Origin: Kocuria dechangensis
GTDB lineage: Bacteria; Actinomycetota; Actinomycetes; Actinomycetales; Micrococcaceae
Length of the DNA stretch: 64,000 nucleotides
Reading direction: 5' to 3'
Assembly: GCF_014636775.1 (NCBI RefSeq)
Contig: NZ_BMEQ01000001.1
Coordinates: 1-64,000, forward strand
Shown: piece by piece, positions 1 through 8,293 of the stretch
How positions within the stretch are numbered: the first letter of the stretch is position 1
Layout: the number at the start of each line of letters is the position of its first letter
Program-made: the position numbers and the translations under genes
The notes under the pieces: generated by a model
Database searches by the model: none
Seen by the model: only the letters and a program-made list of their open reading frames with translations
What the model was told of the DNA's origin: nothing

Positions 1-50
1 ACCAACGACGTGCGCAGCCGACCGGTACTAATAGGCCGACAACTTACACC
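1..50 (+). rRNA. rrl: 23S rRNA, 3' end only
   Basis: The first bases contain the conserved GGTACTAATAGGCCGA tail of actinobacterial 23S rRNA. The rest of the gene lies before the window. The exact 3' end is approximate. A 5S gene follows about 180 bases later, as in a normal 16S-23S-5S operon. Confidence 0.85.
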
Positions 51-231
51 ACACCCCACCCCCCACCGTTCACGGTGCGGGCACGGGGAACACTCCAGAA
101 CACCGCGTCCACTATACGGCTCCCAACCAACAACCCCCCGGGAGCACAACCGAATACCGCCCACCACGGGCGGGAACCACGTCACAGATGTCCCCGACAC
201 CACCACCCGGTGGTGGTGCGGCGGAAACAGA

Positions 232-350
232 GTTACGGCGGTCATAGCGTGGGGGAAACGCCCGGTCCCATCCCGAACCCGGAAGCTAAGACCCACAGCG
301 CCGATGGTACTGCACCCGACAGGGTGTGGGAGAGTAGGACACCGCCGGAC
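232..350 (+). rRNA. rrf: 5S rRNA
   Basis: A 119-base 5S rRNA. It begins GTTACGGCGG and ends CCGCCGGAC, which pair as the terminal helix. The internal blocks CCCGGTCCCATCCCGAACC, GGAAGCTAAG and GCCGATGGTACTGC are the conserved loops of actinobacterial 5S. It sits downstream of the 23S tail and upstream of a terminator hairpin, so it closes the rRNA operon. Confidence 0.95.
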
Positions 351-363
351 CACACCCAGGGTC

Positions 364-393
364 GAGCCCCCGCACCACACGGTGCGGGGGCTC
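364..393 (+). terminator. rRNA operon terminator hairpin
   Basis: Perfect 13-bp stem (GAGCCCCCGCACC / GGTGCGGGGGCTC) with an ACAC loop, 14 bases after the 5S gene. There is no long T-run, which is usual in high-GC actinobacteria. It most likely ends the rRNA transcript. Confidence 0.7.
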
Positions 394-500
394 CCCGCAT
401 TTAACAGCCCCGAACAGCCCGCCGGTTCCGACCGCCCTCGGGCATCAGAGACACGTCGCACCAAGCCGGCAGCCCCACCCGGCCGGATGGCCGGCCCGGC

Positions 501-546
501 ATAGCAGAAAGCCCCCACCGGGAGACCGGTGGGGGCTTTCTGCTAT
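501..546. terminator. Bidirectional terminator hairpin
   Basis: Perfect 21-bp inverted repeat around a GAGA loop. The arms begin ATAGCAGAAAGC and end GCTTTCTGCTAT, so each arm carries A-rich/T-rich ends usable as a terminator on both strands. It lies between the rightward rRNA operon and the leftward gene ending at 580, and probably serves both. Confidence 0.75.
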
Positions 547-579
547 GCCCGGATCCCTGGCGTGGGGCTCGAGGCAGGG

Positions 580-2253
580 TCAGCTGACGATCTTGCCCGG
601 GTTGAGGTTGGCGCCCGGGTCGGCGACCTCGAACAGGCTCCGCATGAGGCGCACGCCCTCGGGGGAGACGTCCTGCTCCATCCAGGCGCTGTGCTCCATC
701 CCCACGCCGTGGTGGTGGGACAGGGTCCCGCCGGCGTCGACGAACGCCTGCTGGACCGCGCTCTTGATCACGGCGTACTCGGCGTGCGGGTCCTGGCCGA
801 TCTCGTACCCGAACGTGAAGTACAGGCACGCCCCGGAGTGGTAGGAGTGCGACATGTGGGACATGATCCACCCGGTCTTGCCCTGCTCGTCGAACGCGCG
901 CTGGGCGGCGTCGTAGACGGCCTTGTGCACGGTGGTGAGCTTGGACCAGGGAGCCGCCGTCTCGGAGACGTCGCCGATGGTGTTCTGCTCGAGCAGGAAG
1001 TCCCGCAGGTACGGGGTGTCGAACTTCTTCTGGTCGTACAGCGCGCCGGGGCCGGAGCCGAGGACGATCGCGCCTTGCTGCTTCACGATGGAGGCCACGG
1101 TCTTCTTCCGGCGCTCAACCTCCGCCTTGGTGCCTTCGAAGCAGACGTAGGAGATGCACATCTCATCCGTGTCCCAGCCGCGGCGGCGCATCACCTCCCA
1201 CAGCAGGTCCTGGCCCTTCGCCGCGACCTTCTTCTTGAGGCTGGTCGCAGCCTTCTGGGTGGAGAGGGAGAAGGCCGTCTCGTGGGCGTCGGAGACCCGG
1301 GCGAACGTCGTGCTGACGTCCGAGCGGGCGATGTCGTGCATCGCGGTGAGCGCCTTCGGCCACGACGGGAACATGTAGGCGATCACCTCGCGGTGCTCCG
1401 CGATCCGGTGGACCTGCACGTCGAGCTCGGTGATGACGCCGAGCCGGCCCTCCGACCCGATGAACATCTCCCGCAGGCTCGGTCCCGTGGAGGTGGACGG
1501 CAGGGGGCGCAGCACCACGGTGCCCCCGGGGCGGACCACGCGCATGCCGCGCACGATGTCGGCGATGTCCCCGTACTTGTCCGATTGCATCCCGGAGGAG
1601 CGCGTCGCCGCCCAGCCGCCGAGGGTCGAGTGGGTGAAGGAGTCGGGGAAGTGGCCGAGGGTCCACCCCCGGGCGTTGAGCTGGTCCTCCATGTCGGGGC
1701 CCAGCACGCCGGCCTGGATGGTGGCCAGCCCCGAGGTCTCGTCGATGGCCAGGACCTTGTCGAGGCGCCCCAGATCCAGTGAAACGATCGTTCGCTCTTC
1801 GTCGGGGGAGGGCTGGAGGCTGCGCGAGATGCTCGTGCCGCCGCCGAAGGGGATGAGCACGAGGTCGCGCTCGACCGCCAGGGCCACGACGCGGGCGACC
1901 TCGTCCTCGTCGGCCGGGTAGACCACCACGTCGGGCACCCGGGCGAAGTCCCCGGCGCGGGTCAGCAGGAGCTCGGTCACCGACTTGCCGGCCCAGTGCA
2001 CCACGCGCAGTTCGTCGTCGGTGCTCGTGTGCTCGTCCCCGACGATCCCCCCGAGGGTGTCCAGGAGGTCGGTCTCCAGCCGCGGGGCGGGGACGCTCAC
2101 GGTGGAGAAGTCGATGGTGTCGCGTTCGCGCGGTCTCAGGTCGACGCCGAGCGCCCGCTTGACGAAGGGGGCGAAGGCGGGCTTGTTGGAGAACTCGAAG
2201 TGCACGCCTTCCTCGCCCCAGCCCCACCACTTCATGTGCTTCACGTGTGCCAT
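580..2253 (-). CDS. FAD-binding oxidoreductase, alkyl-DHAP synthase (AGPS)-like
   Basis: A 557-residue flavoprotein of the VAO/PCMH fold. The N-terminal half has the FAD-binding loop IPFGGGTSIS (about residues 145-155). The C-terminal part has GACLYFTF (about 465-472) and SHHHGVG (about 515-521). The His-rich motif and the preceding Tyr-containing motif are the catalytic signatures of alkylglycerone-phosphate synthase, which swaps the acyl chain of acyl-DHAP for a fatty alcohol to form the ether bond. Human AGPS has an extra N-terminal targeting region that is absent here. It is the last gene of a leftward set with a PlsC and an SDR, divergent from a fatty acyl reductase, which fits an ether-lipid role. 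Activity is inferred; a D-lactate dehydrogenase-type oxidase is the alternative, but the HHH motif argues against it. Confidence 0.8.
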   Translation of the reverse strand: MAHVKHMKWWGWGEEGVHFEFSNKPAFAPFVKRALGVDLRPRERDTIDFSTVSVPAPRLETDLLDTLGGIVGDEHTSTDDELRVVHWAGKSVTELLLTRAGDFARVPDVVVYPADEDEVARVVALAVERDLVLIPFGGGTSISRSLQPSPDEERTIVSLDLGRLDKVLAIDETSGLATIQAGVLGPDMEDQLNARGWTLGHFPDSFTHSTLGGWAATRSSGMQSDKYGDIADIVRGMRVVRPGGTVVLRPLPSTSTGPSLREMFIGSEGRLGVITELDVQVHRIAEHREVIAYMFPSWPKALTAMHDIARSDVSTTFARVSDAHETAFSLSTQKAATSLKKKVAAKGQDLLWEVMRRRGWDTDEMCISYVCFEGTKAEVERRKKTVASIVKQQGAIVLGSGPGALYDQKKFDTPYLRDFLLEQNTIGDVSETAAPWSKLTTVHKAVYDAAQRAFDEQGKTGWIMSHMSHSYHSGACLYFTFGYEIGQDPHAEYAVIKSAVQQAFVDAGGTLSHHHGVGMEHSAWMEQDVSPEGVRLMRSLFEVADPGANLNPGKIVS

Positions 2254-2314
2254 CTGCGCAGTTCTCTCTTGGTTCGGGGACGTCGGGAGCGACGCCTGTC
2301 GGGGGCGGGGGTGG

Positions 2315-3097
2315 TCAGTCGTCCAGGCGGGGGCGGTGCTCGGCGTACAGGGCCCGGACGGAGGCCTCGATGCGCTCGTTGAAGGAGGCCGTGGGCTCCT
2401 TCGCCCGGGCGCGCAGCGGTTCGCCGACGGCCACGACGACGGGCGGGCGCCCGGGCCGCGGCCAGCGGTTGCCCCGCGGCATGGCCTCGTAGGCGCCGAT
2501 CAGGGCGACCGGGACCACCGGGACGTCCACGGCCTTCGCCAGGCCGGCGGCGCCGATCTTGAACGAGGTCATCTTGCCGGAGCGCGAGCGCGTCCCCTCG
2601 GGGAAGATCAGCAGCGGGACGCCGGCTCTCAGCAGCCGCTTGGACAGTCCCCGGTTGGCGCCGGTGCCGGTGCGGTCCACGGGGAAGGCGTTGAAGATCA
2701 GCTCCGTGAACAGGCGCTTGTGGGGCGCGGTGAAGAAGTAGTCGGCGGCCACGCCCGTGGCGAGGTCCCGCCGGATCCGCCGGGGCACGGAGCCCAGGAC
2801 GAGCGGGGCGTCGAGGTGGCTCGAGTGGTTGGCGACGACGACGCAGGCTCCCTCCAGCGCCTCCGCCGCGGGGTGGGTGACGACCGTGCGGCGGACCGTG
2901 CGGTACGCGATGCCGTGCAGGAACACGGCCTGGGCGATGCGGCGGGCGGCCCGGCGGAAGGGGTTGCGGAACCGTTCGGGGTCCAGGTGGGCCGAGGACG
3001 CCGGGGGCGCGGGCGGGGCCGGATCCTCCGCGGCGGTGCCGTCGCCCTCGATGGAGCGCTGGACGGGCACGGGCTCGTGCTGCTCCCGGCGGGTCAC
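2315..3097 (-). CDS. 1-acyl-glycerol-3-phosphate acyltransferase family protein (PlsC)
   Basis: A 260-residue acyltransferase of the PlsC/LPLAT family. Visible motifs are block I NHSSHLD (the HX4D catalytic pair, about residue 90) and block III FPEGTRSR (about 165). It transfers an acyl chain to a glycerol-phosphate or DHAP-type acceptor. The GTG start at 3097 overlaps the stop of the upstream SDR (GTGA), so the two are translationally coupled. The first 50 residues are charged and Pro/Ala-rich and are probably not part of the fold. Within this cluster it could act as the DHAP acyltransferase (GNPAT role) or as the sn-2 acyltransferase; the sequence does not decide which. Confidence 0.85.
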   Translation of the reverse strand: MTRREQHEPVPVQRSIEGDGTAAEDPAPPAPPASSAHLDPERFRNPFRRAARRIAQAVFLHGIAYRTVRRTVVTHPAAEALEGACVVVANHSSHLDAPLVLGSVPRRIRRDLATGVAADYFFTAPHKRLFTELIFNAFPVDRTGTGANRGLSKRLLRAGVPLLIFPEGTRSRSGKMTSFKIGAAGLAKAVDVPVVPVALIGAYEAMPRGNRWPRPGRPPVVVAVGEPLRARAKEPTASFNERIEASVRALYAEHRPRLDD

Positions 3098-3882
3098 GAG
3101 CCTGCCGCCCGTTCCTTCTGGCGGGCCGAGGACAGCAGCCCGGAGATCCGGCGCACGGCCGCGCGCGGCATGTGGCGGACGAAGAACATCAGGAACCGGT
3201 AGCGCCTGGTGGGCAGGGAGATCACCTTGCCGCGGGCGACGTCGTCGAGGGCCTCCTCGACGACGCGCTCCGCGTCCAGCCACAGGAACGAGGGGATGGA
3301 GGAGCCCGAGATGCCGGCGCGCTCGTGGAACTCGGTGCGCACCCACCCGGGCAGCAGGGCGGTGACGTGCACGCCCGTGCCGGCGAGCTCGACGGCGAGG
3401 GACTCGGTGAACGCGGTGACGTAGGCCTTGATCGCCGAGTAGGAGCCCATCGTGATCATGCCGGCGGTCGAGGAGACGTTGATGATCCACCCGGAGCCCC
3501 GGGCCGTCATGGCCCGGGCCGCCGCGGAGGACAGCACCAGCACGGTCCGGCACATGACCTCGAAGCCGCGGTCGTGCGCGGAGGGGTCGGGGTCGGCGAG
3601 GCGGGTCTTCACGGAGAAGCCGGCGTTGTTGACGAGCACGTCGACCGGACGCTCCGGGTCCTCGATGCGGGCGGCGACGCGGTCGACGTCGGCGCGGTCG
3701 GCGAGGTCGGCGGCGAGCACCTCGACGGGCACGCCGTGGGCCGCGCGCAGCCGGGAGGCGACCTCCTCGAGGCGGACCGCGTCGCGGGCCACCAGCACGA
3801 GCGCGTGTCCCCGGCGGGCCAGGGCATCGGCGAACGCGGCGCCGATGCCGGACGTTCCCCCCGTCACGAGAGCGGTAAGCAT
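3094..3882 (-). CDS. Short-chain dehydrogenase/reductase
   Basis: A 262-residue SDR. It has the NAD(P)-binding GGTSGIGAAFA motif (residues 8-18), the NNAG motif (about 88-91), a catalytic Ser in NVSSTAG and the YSAIKAY active site (Tyr and Lys, about 153-157). The C-terminus has a basic, partly hydrophobic stretch, which may associate with membrane. It is first in the leftward set, followed by plsC with a 4-bp overlap. In an ether-lipid pathway it would fit the acyl/alkyl-DHAP reductase step, but SDR substrates cannot be read from sequence. No clear ribosome site precedes the ATG, and a possible -10 box (TAACCT, 3889-3894) lies 7 bases upstream, so the transcript may be leaderless. Confidence 0.85.
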   Translation of the reverse strand: MLTALVTGGTSGIGAAFADALARRGHALVLVARDAVRLEEVASRLRAAHGVPVEVLAADLADRADVDRVAARIEDPERPVDVLVNNAGFSVKTRLADPDPSAHDRGFEVMCRTVLVLSSAAARAMTARGSGWIINVSSTAGMITMGSYSAIKAYVTAFTESLAVELAGTGVHVTALLPGWVRTEFHERAGISGSSIPSFLWLDAERVVEEALDDVARGKVISLPTRRYRFLMFFVRHMPRAAVRRISGLLSSARQKERAAGS

Positions 3883-3897
3883 GGGATCTAGGTTACA

Positions 3898-3912
3898 CTA
3901 CGGTAGCCGTAG
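3898..3912. promoter_or_regulatory. Inverted repeat, candidate TetR operator
   Basis: CTACGG-TAG-CCGTAG is a perfect 6-bp inverted repeat, and a further GTAG half follows at 3914-3917. It lies between the divergent SDR (start 3882) and the fatty acyl reductase (start 4024), just upstream of a possible -10 box for the SDR. A TetR gene closes the rightward arm at 6344. Binding of that regulator here is an inference from position and symmetry. Confidence 0.55.
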
Positions 3913-4023
3913 CGTAGCCGGGTCCGAGCCGCTCGCGGGTCGCCGTCGTCGTCCGCCGCTCGTCCCGTCTCCCCGCCCGCTGCGCACCGCCGGCGGCCCA
4001 GCACACCACCCGGAGGAACACCG

Positions 4024-6282
4024 TTGACCGAGACCCCCACCACGCGCGTCCTGCTGACAGGAGCCACCGGCTTCCTGGGCCAGGCCGTGCTCGAACGGCT
4101 GCTGTCCGCCCACGACGGCGTGCACGTCACGGCCGTGATCCGGCCCAAGGGCAGCACCACCGGTGAGCAGCGGCTGCGGCAGCTGCTGCGCAAGCCCGCC
4201 TTCCGCACCTGGCGCGAGACCGTGGGGGAGGACGAGGCGAAGCGGCTCATCGCCGAGCGCACCGCCGTGCTCGAGGGCGACCTCTCCGCCCTGGCGGAGA
4301 TCTCCGACCCGTTCGACGTGGTGATCCACTCGGCCTCCACCGTCTCCTTCGACCCGCCGATCCACGAGGCGTTCAGCACGAACGTCGGCGGTGCCACCGG
4401 GCTCTACGACGCGCTGCTCGCCGCGGGCCACGACCCCCACGTCATCCACGTCTCCACCTGCTACGTCGGCGGCATCGCCAAGGGCCTGCGCCCCGAGGCG
4501 CCCGTCGACCACGACGTCGACTGGGCCGCCGAGTTCGAGGCCGCCCTGCGGGCGCGCGAGGAGACCGAGATGGCATCCCGTGCCCCGGAGCGGCTGCAGG
4601 CCCTCATCGACGACGCCACGGGGAGCCACGGCAAGGAGGGCCCCAAGTCGGTGGCCCGCGCGGCCGAGGTGGCCCGCGAGGAGTGGATCCGGACCCGCCT
4701 CGTGGAGTACGGGCGGACCCGGGCGCAGTCCCTCGGCTGGACCGACGTCTACACGTTCACCAAGGCCCTGGGCGAGCGCGTCGCGGAGCAGAAGTGGGCC
4801 GGCAACGGCCACCGCCTCTCCGTGGTCCGGCCCTCCATCATCGAGTCGGCCCTGCGCCACCCGTACCCGGGGTGGATCGACGGGTACAAGGTCGCGGACC
4901 CGCTGATCATGGCCTACGGCAAGGGCGCGCTGCCGGAGTTCCCGGGCCTGCCGGACTCGGTGCTGGACGTCATCCCGGTCGACTTCGTGGTCAACGCGAT
5001 CGTGGCGCTGGCCGTCGGCGGCCACCGGACGCCGACGGGAGAGGTCACCCCGGAGGGCGACCCGGCCCCGGAGCCCGGCTACTACCAGGTGTGCTCGGGG
5101 GCCTCCAACCCCCTGCCGGTCCACCGGATGTACGAGTACATCCGGGCGTTCTTCCTCGCCCACCCCCTCCAGGACGACGAGGGCAACCCCATCCGGGTGC
5201 CCGAGTGGCGGTTCCCCGCCAACAACGCCGTGGAGCGCGCGCTGGCGGTCAAGGAGCGGCTCACGGCCGCGGGCGGGAAGCTCAGCACGGTGCTCCCGGC
5301 GACGGCCCGGACCCGCGAGTGGGCGACCTCGCTGCACCGCGCGCAGTCCGCCCTGGGCTCCCTGCGGACCTACATGGACCTGTACCAGGCCTACACCCGC
5401 ACCGAGATGATCTTCGACGACGCCCGCACCCGCCAGCTCAACGACTCCCTGCCGGCCGGCACCCCCGAGGACCGCACCTTCGACGTCCGGTCCATCGACT
5501 GGGTCGACTACTGGCAGAACGTGCACATGCCGGCCCTGACCGAGATGACCAAGGCCTACGGCCGGCTCCGGTCCGCGTCCAAGCGCCGCAGTGCGTCGAA
5601 GCGGACCCTCCGGCAGGGCACGGACGTGGTCGCGGTCTTCGACCTCGAGGGCACCGTCCTGAACTCCACGGTGATCCACCAGTACCTGCAGCTGCGCCGC
5701 CGCACGCTCACCCCGGCCCAGTGGCCCTCGGAGGTGGCCGAGCTCGTCGCGAGCGCCCCCACCTACGTGAAGGCGGAGAAGCGGGACCGCGGCGAGTTCA
5801 TCCGCGCGTTCATGCGCCGCTACCGGGGCGTGCCCGCGGCGACCGTGCGGCAGCTCGTGGCCGGCCCCCTGGGCGAGGACATGCGGCGGCTGCTCCGCCC
5901 CGGCGCCCTGGCGCGGATCGAGGAGCACCGCGCCGCCGGCCACCGCACGGTCCTGGTCACCGGCTCGATCGACCTGCTGGTGGAGCCCCTCGCCGACCTG
6001 TTCGACGAGATCGTGGCCGGGCGCATGGACGAGCGCGACGGCGTGATGACGGGCTACCTGGCCACCCCGCCGCTCGTGGACGAGGCGCGGGCCCAGTGGC
6101 TGAAGAAGTACGCCGAGCAGGGGGGCTACGACCTCTCGCGCTCCTACGGCTACGGGGACTCCCACGCGGACGCCAGCTGGCTGTCCCTCGTGGGCCACCC
6201 GCACACCGTCAATCCCGACCTGGCCCTGTACCGGCTGGCGAAGAAGAACCACTGGCCCATCGAGGACTGGAAGACCGCCTGA
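4024..6282 (+). CDS. Fatty acyl reductase (NAD-binding 4) fused to HAD-IB phosphatase-like domain
   Basis: A 752-residue two-domain protein. Residues 8-400 are an extended SDR of the NAD_binding_4 (male-sterility/fatty acyl-CoA reductase) type, with TGATGFLG at 12-19 and YTFTK at about 243-247. Residues 530-750 are a HAD-IB domain with FDLEGTV (Asp540), VTGSID (motif II) and YGYGDSHAD (motif III/IV). The second acidic residue of motif I is Glu instead of the usual Asp. The reductase would turn acyl-CoA into fatty aldehyde or alcohol; the HAD role is unknown. The start is TTG with GGAGGAA 7 bases upstream. It is divergent from the AGPS/PlsC/SDR set and is followed by TetR. It could supply fatty alcohol for ether lipids or wax esters. 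Confidence 0.85.
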   Translation: MTETPTTRVLLTGATGFLGQAVLERLLSAHDGVHVTAVIRPKGSTTGEQRLRQLLRKPAFRTWRETVGEDEAKRLIAERTAVLEGDLSALAEISDPFDVVIHSASTVSFDPPIHEAFSTNVGGATGLYDALLAAGHDPHVIHVSTCYVGGIAKGLRPEAPVDHDVDWAAEFEAALRAREETEMASRAPERLQALIDDATGSHGKEGPKSVARAAEVAREEWIRTRLVEYGRTRAQSLGWTDVYTFTKALGERVAEQKWAGNGHRLSVVRPSIIESALRHPYPGWIDGYKVADPLIMAYGKGALPEFPGLPDSVLDVIPVDFVVNAIVALAVGGHRTPTGEVTPEGDPAPEPGYYQVCSGASNPLPVHRMYEYIRAFFLAHPLQDDEGNPIRVPEWRFPANNAVERALAVKERLTAAGGKLSTVLPATARTREWATSLHRAQSALGSLRTYMDLYQAYTRTEMIFDDARTRQLNDSLPAGTPEDRTFDVRSIDWVDYWQNVHMPALTEMTKAYGRLRSASKRRSASKRTLRQGTDVVAVFDLEGTVLNSTVIHQYLQLRRRTLTPAQWPSEVAELVASAPTYVKAEKRDRGEFIRAFMRRYRGVPAATVRQLVAGPLGEDMRRLLRPGALARIEEHRAAGHRTVLVTGSIDLLVEPLADLFDEIVAGRMDERDGVMTGYLATPPLVDEARAQWLKKYAEQGGYDLSRSYGYGDSHADASWLSLVGHPHTVNPDLALYRLAKKNHWPIEDWKTA

Positions 6283-6343
6283 GCACGGCCGCCCGGGAGC
6301 GCACGGCGCCCGGGCGGGCAGCAGGCGGGGCAGGAGGGGAGCC

Positions 6344-6919
6344 ATGGACGACGACGACCGGCCCGACCCGCGGACCGTCTCGACCGACAAAAAGATCACC
6401 GCGGCGGCGCTGGGGCTCCTGCGGGAGGGCGGGCCGCAGCGGGTGACCATCGAGGCGGTCTCGGCGGCCTCGGGGGTGGCCAAGACCTCCATCTACCGCC
6501 GCTACGCCAACAGCCTGGAGATGCTCGAGGCCGCCCTCGAGCACGCCGTCCCCACCGACACCCCGGAGGGGGCCGGCGCGCCCGCGAGCTGGGAGGAGGG
6601 ACTGGCCGAGGCCCTGCACTTCCTGTTCCGGGACATGGGCATCGGCGTGGCCGTGTCCCTGCTGACCGACCCCGTCTCGGAGACCTCCCGGATCCTGCGC
6701 GAGCACCTGGTGCGGCCGCGCGTGGAACGGCTCAGGGAGCTGCTGGCGGTCGAGACGGCGGCGGGGCGGCTGAGCCCCGAGCTCGACGTGGACGTGGTCC
6801 TGGACTTCGTCCTGGGCTCGGCGTACTCCCACGTGGCCCGGTACGGGAGCCTGGGGGAGGACTGGCCCCGCCGCGTCCACCGCACCCTCACCGGGGTGCT
6901 GGCGGCGCACCGGCCCTGA
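6344..6919 (+). CDS. TetR/AcrR family regulator
   Basis: A 191-residue regulator. Residues 12-58 form a TetR DNA-binding domain: KITAAALGLLREGG, then a helix-turn-helix around VSAASGVAKTSIYRRY. The C-terminal 130 residues are the effector/dimer domain and have no specific signature. The gene lies 61 bases after the acyl reductase in the same direction and probably shares its transcript. It is the natural candidate to bind the inverted repeat at 3898-3912 and to respond to an acyl-CoA or fatty ligand; both are inferences. Confidence 0.85.
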   Translation: MDDDDRPDPRTVSTDKKITAAALGLLREGGPQRVTIEAVSAASGVAKTSIYRRYANSLEMLEAALEHAVPTDTPEGAGAPASWEEGLAEALHFLFRDMGIGVAVSLLTDPVSETSRILREHLVRPRVERLRELLAVETAAGRLSPELDVDVVLDFVLGSAYSHVARYGSLGEDWPRRVHRTLTGVLAAHRP

Positions 6920-6976
6920 GGGCCGCCACGGGGACACCGCTGCGGACGGGGCCCGCGGGCGGCCCGGCGGGACGGC

Positions 6977-8251
6977 TCAGAAGACCTGCCGCTCGTCCGG
7001 GCGCTTCGCGAGCTGGGAGGCGACGTAGTCCTGCACCGCCACCCGGGTGGGCACGTCCTTGCGGGCGCGCTCGGACATGAACCACCGGTGCTCGAGCACC
7101 TCGTGGACGATCTCGGCGGGCTCGAGCTTGCGGCGCATCGGGGCGGGCACGGCCTCCATGATCGGGGCGAAGGTCTCCCGCATCCACAGCTGGGCCACGA
7201 GGTCCTCGTCCAGGCCCGGGTAGAGGTCCTGGCCGAACTGCGCGATGTCGGTCAGCAGCCGCCGCGCCTGGTTCTCGTGCGCGCTCAGCCCGGTCAGCCG
7301 CTGCAGCCGGCGCGTGTGGTGGCCGGGCTCCACGACCTGCGGCCGCAGCCGGATCTTCCCGTCGTCGGTCTCGAGCGAGGCCTCCTCGACGTCGAAGCCC
7401 AACTGGTTGAGCCGGCGCACCCGCTCCACCACCCGCCAGCGCTCGTCCATGCTGAAGGACTCCTCGACCGTGAGCTCCCGCCACAGGGTCGTGTAGCTGG
7501 CCACGAGCCGGTCGGAGACGTCGAAGGGGTCCACCGGGTCCGAGAGCTCGTGGCCCTCCTCCGCCGCCCCCGCCAGCAGGTCCATGATCTCCCCGGCCAC
7601 GTTGGTGCGGGCCAGCTCGATGTCGTACTCGCGCTGGCCCCGGGTCAGCTGCGGGTGCAGCTCCCCGGTCTCGGCGTCCACCAGGTACGCCGCGAACGCG
7701 CCCGCGTCCCGCCGGAACAGCGTGTTGGACAGGGACACGTCGCCCCAGTAGAACCCGGACAGGTGCAGCTGCACGATGAGGGAGGCGAGGGCGTCCACGA
7801 GCAGCTCGACGGTCGTGGCGCTGGGTCCCGCGGAGAAGAGCGCCCGGTAGGGCAGGGAGAAGGCCAGGTGGTCGGTCACGAGCGCCGCGGGCAGCTCCTC
7901 GCCGTCGGGCGTGAACCGGCCGGTGACCACCGAGTCGGGCACCACGGAGGGGATGCCCATCCGGTTGAGCCGGCGCAGGATCCCGTACTCGTGCTGGGCG
8001 TAGTGGGGGGTGGTCTCCTTGATGGCCACGACCTTCGGCCCGGCGTGGGCGAAGCGCACCACGTGGCGGGAGAGCCCTCGGGGGTATGCGGCCAGGACGT
8101 CCTCCGGCCACTGCTCCAGCGGCAGCTCCCAGGGCAGCTCCAGCAGGACGGGGTCCGGGAACGCCGTCTGGATCGACACCCGGCCGGCGCGGCCGCCGGG
8201 GGGACCGCCCTGGGGGGCGCGGGCAGGGTCGAGCGCGGGATTCCCCTTCAT
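6977..8251 (-). CDS. DUF4032 protein with lipopolysaccharide-kinase-like fold
   Basis: A 424-residue protein of the actinobacterial DUF4032 family. The N-terminal half looks kinase-like: an Ala-Ile-Lys (AIKE, about residue 105), a catalytic-loop-like YWGDVSLSN (about 190) and a metal-binding-like VDAETGE (about 208) in place of DFG. The C-terminal DUF4032 part holds HTRRLQRLTGL and VLEHRWFMSERA. The substrate is unknown. The ATG at 8251 is used, although the ribosome site is weak and a GTG at 8179 (beginning VSIQTAF) is a plausible later start. It is divergent from an RpiR-type regulator 42 bases away. Confidence 0.75.
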   Translation of the reverse strand: MKGNPALDPARAPQGGPPGGRAGRVSIQTAFPDPVLLELPWELPLEQWPEDVLAAYPRGLSRHVVRFAHAGPKVVAIKETTPHYAQHEYGILRRLNRMGIPSVVPDSVVTGRFTPDGEELPAALVTDHLAFSLPYRALFSAGPSATTVELLVDALASLIVQLHLSGFYWGDVSLSNTLFRRDAGAFAAYLVDAETGELHPQLTRGQREYDIELARTNVAGEIMDLLAGAAEEGHELSDPVDPFDVSDRLVASYTTLWRELTVEESFSMDERWRVVERVRRLNQLGFDVEEASLETDDGKIRLRPQVVEPGHHTRRLQRLTGLSAHENQARRLLTDIAQFGQDLYPGLDEDLVAQLWMRETFAPIMEAVPAPMRRKLEPAEIVHEVLEHRWFMSERARKDVPTRVAVQDYVASQLAKRPDERQVF

Positions 8252-8293
8252 AACGGGCCATGCTACCAACCAGCCCAGGCTAGGGTGGTGCCC

